A stretch of 17,095 bases of DNA from Bacteroidales bacterium UBA3382 (GTDB taxonomy: Bacteria > Bacteroidota > Bacteroidia > Bacteroidales > UBA932), in contig DEPW01000035.1 in the NCBI GenBank assembly GCA_002358965.1, positions 1 to 17,095 on the forward strand, read 5' to 3'. The notes under the pieces are model-generated. The model did no database searches and was not told where the DNA came from. It was given only the letters and a program-made list of their open reading frames with translations. This document shows, piece after piece, positions 14,063 to 17,095 of this stretch. A program made the translations under genes and the position numbers. Numbering within the stretch: position 1 is the stretch's first letter; each line of letters opens with the position of its first letter.

Positions 14063-15361
14063 CTACTGATACCTCGGCCTTTGGAACCATATGTCATGAA
14101 GACTGAAGCCTATGACGAACCTGAAATACCTCTCTCTCATCGTCACGCCGCCGAAACCTCCCCTCTGACCGAAATCCACACCCAGGTTCACGCCGTTGTA
14201 AAAGCGGAACACCGGAAGCGTTACTCCGAGACTGATACCTATTTCGCCTACATTGTGTCCGTTCATGGTATAATAGGACTGGTTGTAATATACACCTCCC
14301 CTATATGCGACTCTCCGCATGTAATATCGTATGTCGTACCTGTTCGGAACTATTTCGAATCCTGCCCTGAACGAATTGGAAACGGTACTGCCGAATATGT
14401 CGTTGTTGAAAAGCGTCATACCGTCTATGCCTGTGTTCCGCCAGTCCGAACGGGTATAATCCACTTCGACGGACCATTTGTCGGCCTTTCCGAAAGACAC
14501 CCCCACCCCTATCTCGTCCGCAATCCTGTAGGTAGGATGAGTAAGATCGTTCCTGACAGTATCGACGGTGGAGGAGGCATTGGCATAAGCGAAACGGGTC
14601 TTGTTGCCTTTCATCTTTGTTCCCATCCTGTAAGTGGCTCCGGCTATCAGCGAATAGTCTCCGGAAAACCTTTGCTGGTACTGTATTCCGAACTTACCCG
14701 AGATCCCATACATGTGGTGCTGCGTACCTACATCCCACGATCGGTAAGAAGGGTTGTCGTAATCTATTGTCGAATGTCGTTCGAGATTGCCGAAATAATA
14801 TGTAAGCTCGGCCCCTATGGAGAGCCTGTCCCAAAATGTGACGGCTCCCGAAAGGAAAAGCGAATAAATGCTTCCTTCGCCGTAATATCCGTACCTGGCA
14901 TCCCCTACTTCGGCCAATATGGAATCGTCCGTCTCGCGCTTGGAAAAATTGTAGCCTAAATCACTGAACGGCTTGATTCCTATGGCTATCGCAGAACTTC
15001 TGTATATAGGGAACGAAAGTACGAAATCGTACATGTTGAAGGTATTGAAGAGGGTCTTGGACTGGCCGTCGCGAAAGTAAGAATTCTTCTGCTCGACTCC
15101 GAAATCGGCCATGAAGGCCAATGTGTCCCTGGCAGAAATAGCGGCAGGATTCATGAAATTGATATGCCTGTTGTTCCTTGTGGCTATGCCTACCCCTCCC
15201 ATCATCTTGTTGTATGCCGAGCCTCCCTGGGAAATATCCCCAATCCCGAATATGGAAAACGGGGAAAAACTGCCCAAGGCATCTTCGCTCTGAGCATTCA
15301 TCCGCAAAGGAAACAGCAACACGATTGCTGCAAAAATATAAAACAATCTATGCGATTTCAT
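14063..15361 (-). CDS. Outer-membrane beta-barrel protein, FadL/OmpP1-like
   Basis: Exact role unknown. With the ATG at 15361 the precursor has 432 residues and a signal peptide of about 23 residues ending RMNA-Q. The mature start SFSPFSIFGIGDISQGGSAYNKMMGGVGIATRNNRHINFMNPAA is the pattern of FadL-like barrels of Bacteroidota, with small residues, a Gly-Gly-x-Gly segment and an NPA motif. Alternating hydrophobic and polar strands rich in Tyr, Phe and Gly fill the rest, and the chain ends near an aromatic terminal strand (FVIGFSLHDIWF). The start lies 14 bases inside the end of coaX, so the two are coupled. FadL relatives carry hydrophobic molecules across the outer membrane; the substrate here cannot be read from sequence. 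Confidence 0.85.
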   Translation of the reverse strand: MKSHRLFYIFAAIVLLFPLRMNAQSEDALGSFSPFSIFGIGDISQGGSAYNKMMGGVGIATRNNRHINFMNPAAISARDTLAFMADFGVEQKNSYFRDGQSKTLFNTFNMYDFVLSFPIYRSSAIAIGIKPFSDLGYNFSKRETDDSILAEVGDARYGYYGEGSIYSLFLSGAVTFWDRLSIGAELTYYFGNLERHSTIDYDNPSYRSWDVGTQHHMYGISGKFGIQYQQRFSGDYSLIAGATYRMGTKMKGNKTRFAYANASSTVDTVRNDLTHPTYRIADEIGVGVSFGKADKWSVEVDYTRSDWRNTGIDGMTLFNNDIFGSTVSNSFRAGFEIVPNRYDIRYYMRRVAYRGGVYYNQSYYTMNGHNVGEIGISLGVTLPVFRFYNGVNLGVDFGQRGGFGGVTMRERYFRFVIGFSLHDIWFQRPRYQ

Positions 15362-16022
15362 CCAAAATATCGTGGCTGGCCATAATGGCAAGGCCGTTCA
15401 AAACCAAATTACAAACTACAAATATCGGAGTTTTCATTTTACTGGCAAAATAAAATGCGTCTCCCCCAGTAAAAACACACAAATTTTCCGGATATTTTTG
15501 CAGATAGCCCTGTATTTCAAAAATTATACCTGAATTAATACCGGCATGTACCGATTCGGCAATATCGAAGCCTCTGTCGGGGAAGTCTTCACTGTTTTCA
15601 AATAAGGGGATATCCTGCGAATATCTGTTTACTGCCTTGTATCTGGTCCTCAATCCCGGAGAAACCGCCCCTCCGAGATATCCTCCGTCCTTGTCTACGA
15701 AATCGATTGTGATCATCGAGCCGAAATCGACAATCATCAAAGGTCTGTCTCCGAACATGCGATGAGCCGCTATCACGGATGCTTTCCTGCCGGAAACAAA
15801 CAATATTTCGGAAGAAAGCCCGTAGAGGTTTTCCTTCAAAGAGGCATCCGAATCTTTGCATCCGGCTATGGCAATCGTGCCGATTTTCCTTTCTGCGGAT
15901 ATCTTCCTAATGAAATCAGACACTTTGTAACCTTGATATCTATAACATTTTTTCAATTCAGCACCTTCCGCCCATGCTGCCTTGACTGACAAGTTTCCTA
16001 TGTCTATCAAAAGATTAGCCAT
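15348..16022 (-). CDS. coaX: Type III pantothenate kinase-like protein (CoaX), divergent
   Basis: CoaX phosphorylates pantothenate in the first step of coenzyme A synthesis. With the ATG at 16022 it has 224 residues, shorter than the usual 240-260. The N-terminal phosphate-binding segment LLIDIGNLSVKAAW (4-17), the segment VDFGSMITIDFVDKDGGYLGGAVSPGL (98-124) and the C-terminal TGGDAFYF...NLVLNGL are clear family marks. The region that normally holds G-x-D-R, with the catalytic Asp, is shortened here to VSGRKAS (76-82), and the usual G-T-A is G-S-M (101-103). Activity is therefore uncertain. The start follows the ruvB stop after one base (TGATATG), so it is coupled to ruvB. It is also coupled at its end to the barrel gene. 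Confidence 0.85.
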   Translation of the reverse strand: MANLLIDIGNLSVKAAWAEGAELKKCYRYQGYKVSDFIRKISAERKIGTIAIAGCKDSDASLKENLYGLSSEILFVSGRKASVIAAHRMFGDRPLMIVDFGSMITIDFVDKDGGYLGGAVSPGLRTRYKAVNRYSQDIPLFENSEDFPDRGFDIAESVHAGINSGIIFEIQGYLQKYPENLCVFTGGDAFYFASKMKTPIFVVCNLVLNGLAIMASHDILDEIA

Positions 16023-16023
16023 A

Positions 16024-17049
16024 TCAGAACAAACTTCCTTCATCAGTATCGTATTTCGAAATGCCCAGATGGCCGTAAGCCAGATCGGTCACCTCCCTTC
16101 CGCGAGGAGTCCTCATTATGAACCCTTCTTTGATCAGGAAAGGTTCGTACACTTCTTCGACTGTTCCCGGATCTTCGCCGATCGCCGTGGCTATGGTGTT
16201 GATGCCTACAGGTCCTCCTTTGAATTTCGTAATCACGGTGCGAAGTATCTTGTTATCGATCGCATCAAGCCCTCTGCGGTCTATGTTAAGAGCATCGAGC
16301 GCATAGTTGGCTATCTTCAGGTCGATGGCCCCGTTACCTTTGACTTGCGCGAAATCCCTCACCCTCCTAAGTAACGAATTGGCTATCCTCGGCGTACCCC
16401 TGCTGCGACGGGCTATTTCGAAAGCAGCCTGGTAATCGATGTCTATTCCGAGAATCGAAGCACTGCGGCTGATGATTTTGACCAATGTTTCCGTATCATA
16501 ATACTCCAAAGCGAAATTGATTCCGAATCTCGCCCTTAACGGAGATGTCAGCAGTCCGCTTCGGGTAGTGGCGCCCACAAGCGTAAAAGGATTGAGCGCT
16601 ATCCTGACGGAACGCGCACCCGGACCCTTGTCTATCATGATGTCTATGACGAAATCCTCCATTGCCGAATACAGGTACTCTTCCACTACGGGAGACAGGC
16701 GGTGTATTTCATCTATGAACAATACATCTCCCTGGTCGAGGGAAGTAAGAAGTCCGGCAAGGTCGCCCGGTTTGTCCAGTACCGGCCCTGATGTGACTTT
16801 CATGTTGACACCCAACTCATTGGCAACTATCTTGGCCAAAGTGGTCTTCCCCAAACCCGGAGGACCGTGAAGCAACAGATGATCAAGGGACTCTCCGCGC
16901 ATTTTCGCAGCCTTCACGAAAATCTTCAGATTTTCGATTATCTTGTCCTGCCCGGAAAATTCCCCGAAACCCTGCGGCCGGATCATACCTTCGAAATCCT
17001 TATCCCTGCCAATAGAGGCCTTCCTCGGGTCAAAATCCCCGTTTTCCAT
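16024..17049 (-). CDS. ruvB: Holliday junction ATP-dependent DNA helicase RuvB
   Basis: AAA+ motor that forms hexameric rings on each side of RuvA and drives branch migration in recombinational repair. Starting at the ATG at 17049 it has 341 residues, typical for the family. It shows Walker A GPPGLGKT (62-69), Walker B FIDEIHRL (111-118), sensor ATTRSG (160-165) with the SPLRARFG arginine region after it, and the C-terminal winged-helix RTPRGREVTD. An earlier ATG at 17064 would add five residues but coincides with the expected transcription start, and the MENGDFD N-terminus fits the family better. It heads the long minus-strand envelope run and is coupled to coaX. ruvA is elsewhere in the window. 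Confidence 0.97.
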   Translation of the reverse strand: MENGDFDPRKASIGRDKDFEGMIRPQGFGEFSGQDKIIENLKIFVKAAKMRGESLDHLLLHGPPGLGKTTLAKIVANELGVNMKVTSGPVLDKPGDLAGLLTSLDQGDVLFIDEIHRLSPVVEEYLYSAMEDFVIDIMIDKGPGARSVRIALNPFTLVGATTRSGLLTSPLRARFGINFALEYYDTETLVKIISRSASILGIDIDYQAAFEIARRSRGTPRIANSLLRRVRDFAQVKGNGAIDLKIANYALDALNIDRRGLDAIDNKILRTVITKFKGGPVGINTIATAIGEDPGTVEEVYEPFLIKEGFIMRTPRGREVTDLAYGHLGISKYDTDEGSLF

Positions 17050-17068
17050 TTTTTCCAAATTCATGAGG

Positions 17069-17076
17069 CAAATATA
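17069..17076 (-). promoter_or_regulatory. -7 promoter box for the ruvB run
   Basis: The minus strand reads TATATTTG, a perfect TAnnTTTG match. The -33 element would fall at or past the window edge, so it cannot be judged. Transcription from here would begin near 17064 and favours the ATG at 17049 as the ruvB start. Confidence 0.5.
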
Positions 17077-17095
17077 CGCAGAAGCCGAGAGCAGA

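Noticed and set aside
13078..14106. Plus-strand open frame of 342 residues opposite the TPR gene
   Set aside because: It lies wholly antisense to a well-supported gene with signal peptide and repeats, and its translation resembles no protein family I know.
13955..14959. Plus-strand open frame of 334 residues
   Set aside because: It spans the gap between the TPR gene and the barrel gene antisense to both, without a promoter box or family motif.
15700..15860. Possible frameshift or assembly error explaining the short CoaX
   Set aside because: The frame is continuous, with family motifs on both sides in the same frame, so an in-frame deletion or divergence is more likely.
1..17095. tRNA genes, CRISPR arrays, transposases or long repeats
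   Set aside because: All gaps between genes are short (under about 130 bases) and none shows cloverleaf, spaced direct repeats or terminal inverted repeats.

Overview
The window looks like a chromosomal segment of a Bacteroidales (phylum Bacteroidota) bacterium; the family cannot be named from the sequence alone. The evidence is a bacteroidetal TonB with an acidic linker, a FadL-like outer-membrane protein and a TPR protein of Bacteroidales type, a dimeric single-chain glycyl-tRNA synthetase, ruvA and ruvB at separate loci, starts mostly without Shine-Dalgarno sequences, and several TAnnTTTG (-7) promoter boxes, the signature of the Bacteroidota primary sigma factor. Almost the whole window is housekeeping genes. 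I see no tRNA, rRNA, insertion sequence, prophage or CRISPR array.

Layout. (1) 101-4230, minus strand: a tight five-gene run sufS > sufE > sufT-like > folK > glyS, covering Fe-S sulfur mobilisation, Fe-S maturation, folate synthesis and glycyl-tRNA charging. The first 100 bases are GC-rich and unassigned. (2) 4231-5391, plus strand: ruvA and gcvH, each with its own promoter; ruvA and sufS diverge from one short AT-rich spacer. (3) 5411-7791, minus strand: ybeY > mnmG, ended against gcvH by a bidirectional hairpin. mnmG carries a perfect 16-bp palindrome identical in form to a chromosomal ParB centromere site (parS). (4) 7905-9823, plus strand: an orphan tonB with its own promoter and terminator, then the GTPase gene hflX, closed by a strong hairpin that also faces ppiD. 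(5) 9903-17049, minus strand: ruvB > coaX > outer-membrane beta-barrel > TPR lipid/envelope candidate > lptC > ppiD, a long envelope-biogenesis run behind a promoter at the right edge, with a probable internal promoter before ppiD.

How the genes fit together. SufS and SufE pass persulfide sulfur to the SUF scaffold (not in the window), and the SufT-like protein assists Fe-S maturation. RuvA and RuvB form the Holliday-junction branch-migration motor from two loci 12 kb apart. MnmG, YbeY, HflX and GlyRS serve tRNA, rRNA and ribosome function. The right-hand block joins a beta-barrel, a periplasmic TPR protein, the LPS-transport lipoprotein LptC and a PpiD-type chaperone, which suggests a shared outer-membrane assembly or lipid-export role.

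The points most worth a second look are the parS-like palindrome inside mnmG, a CoaX that appears to lack the catalytic aspartate segment of type III pantothenate kinases, and the uncharacterised barrel-TPR-LptC module.
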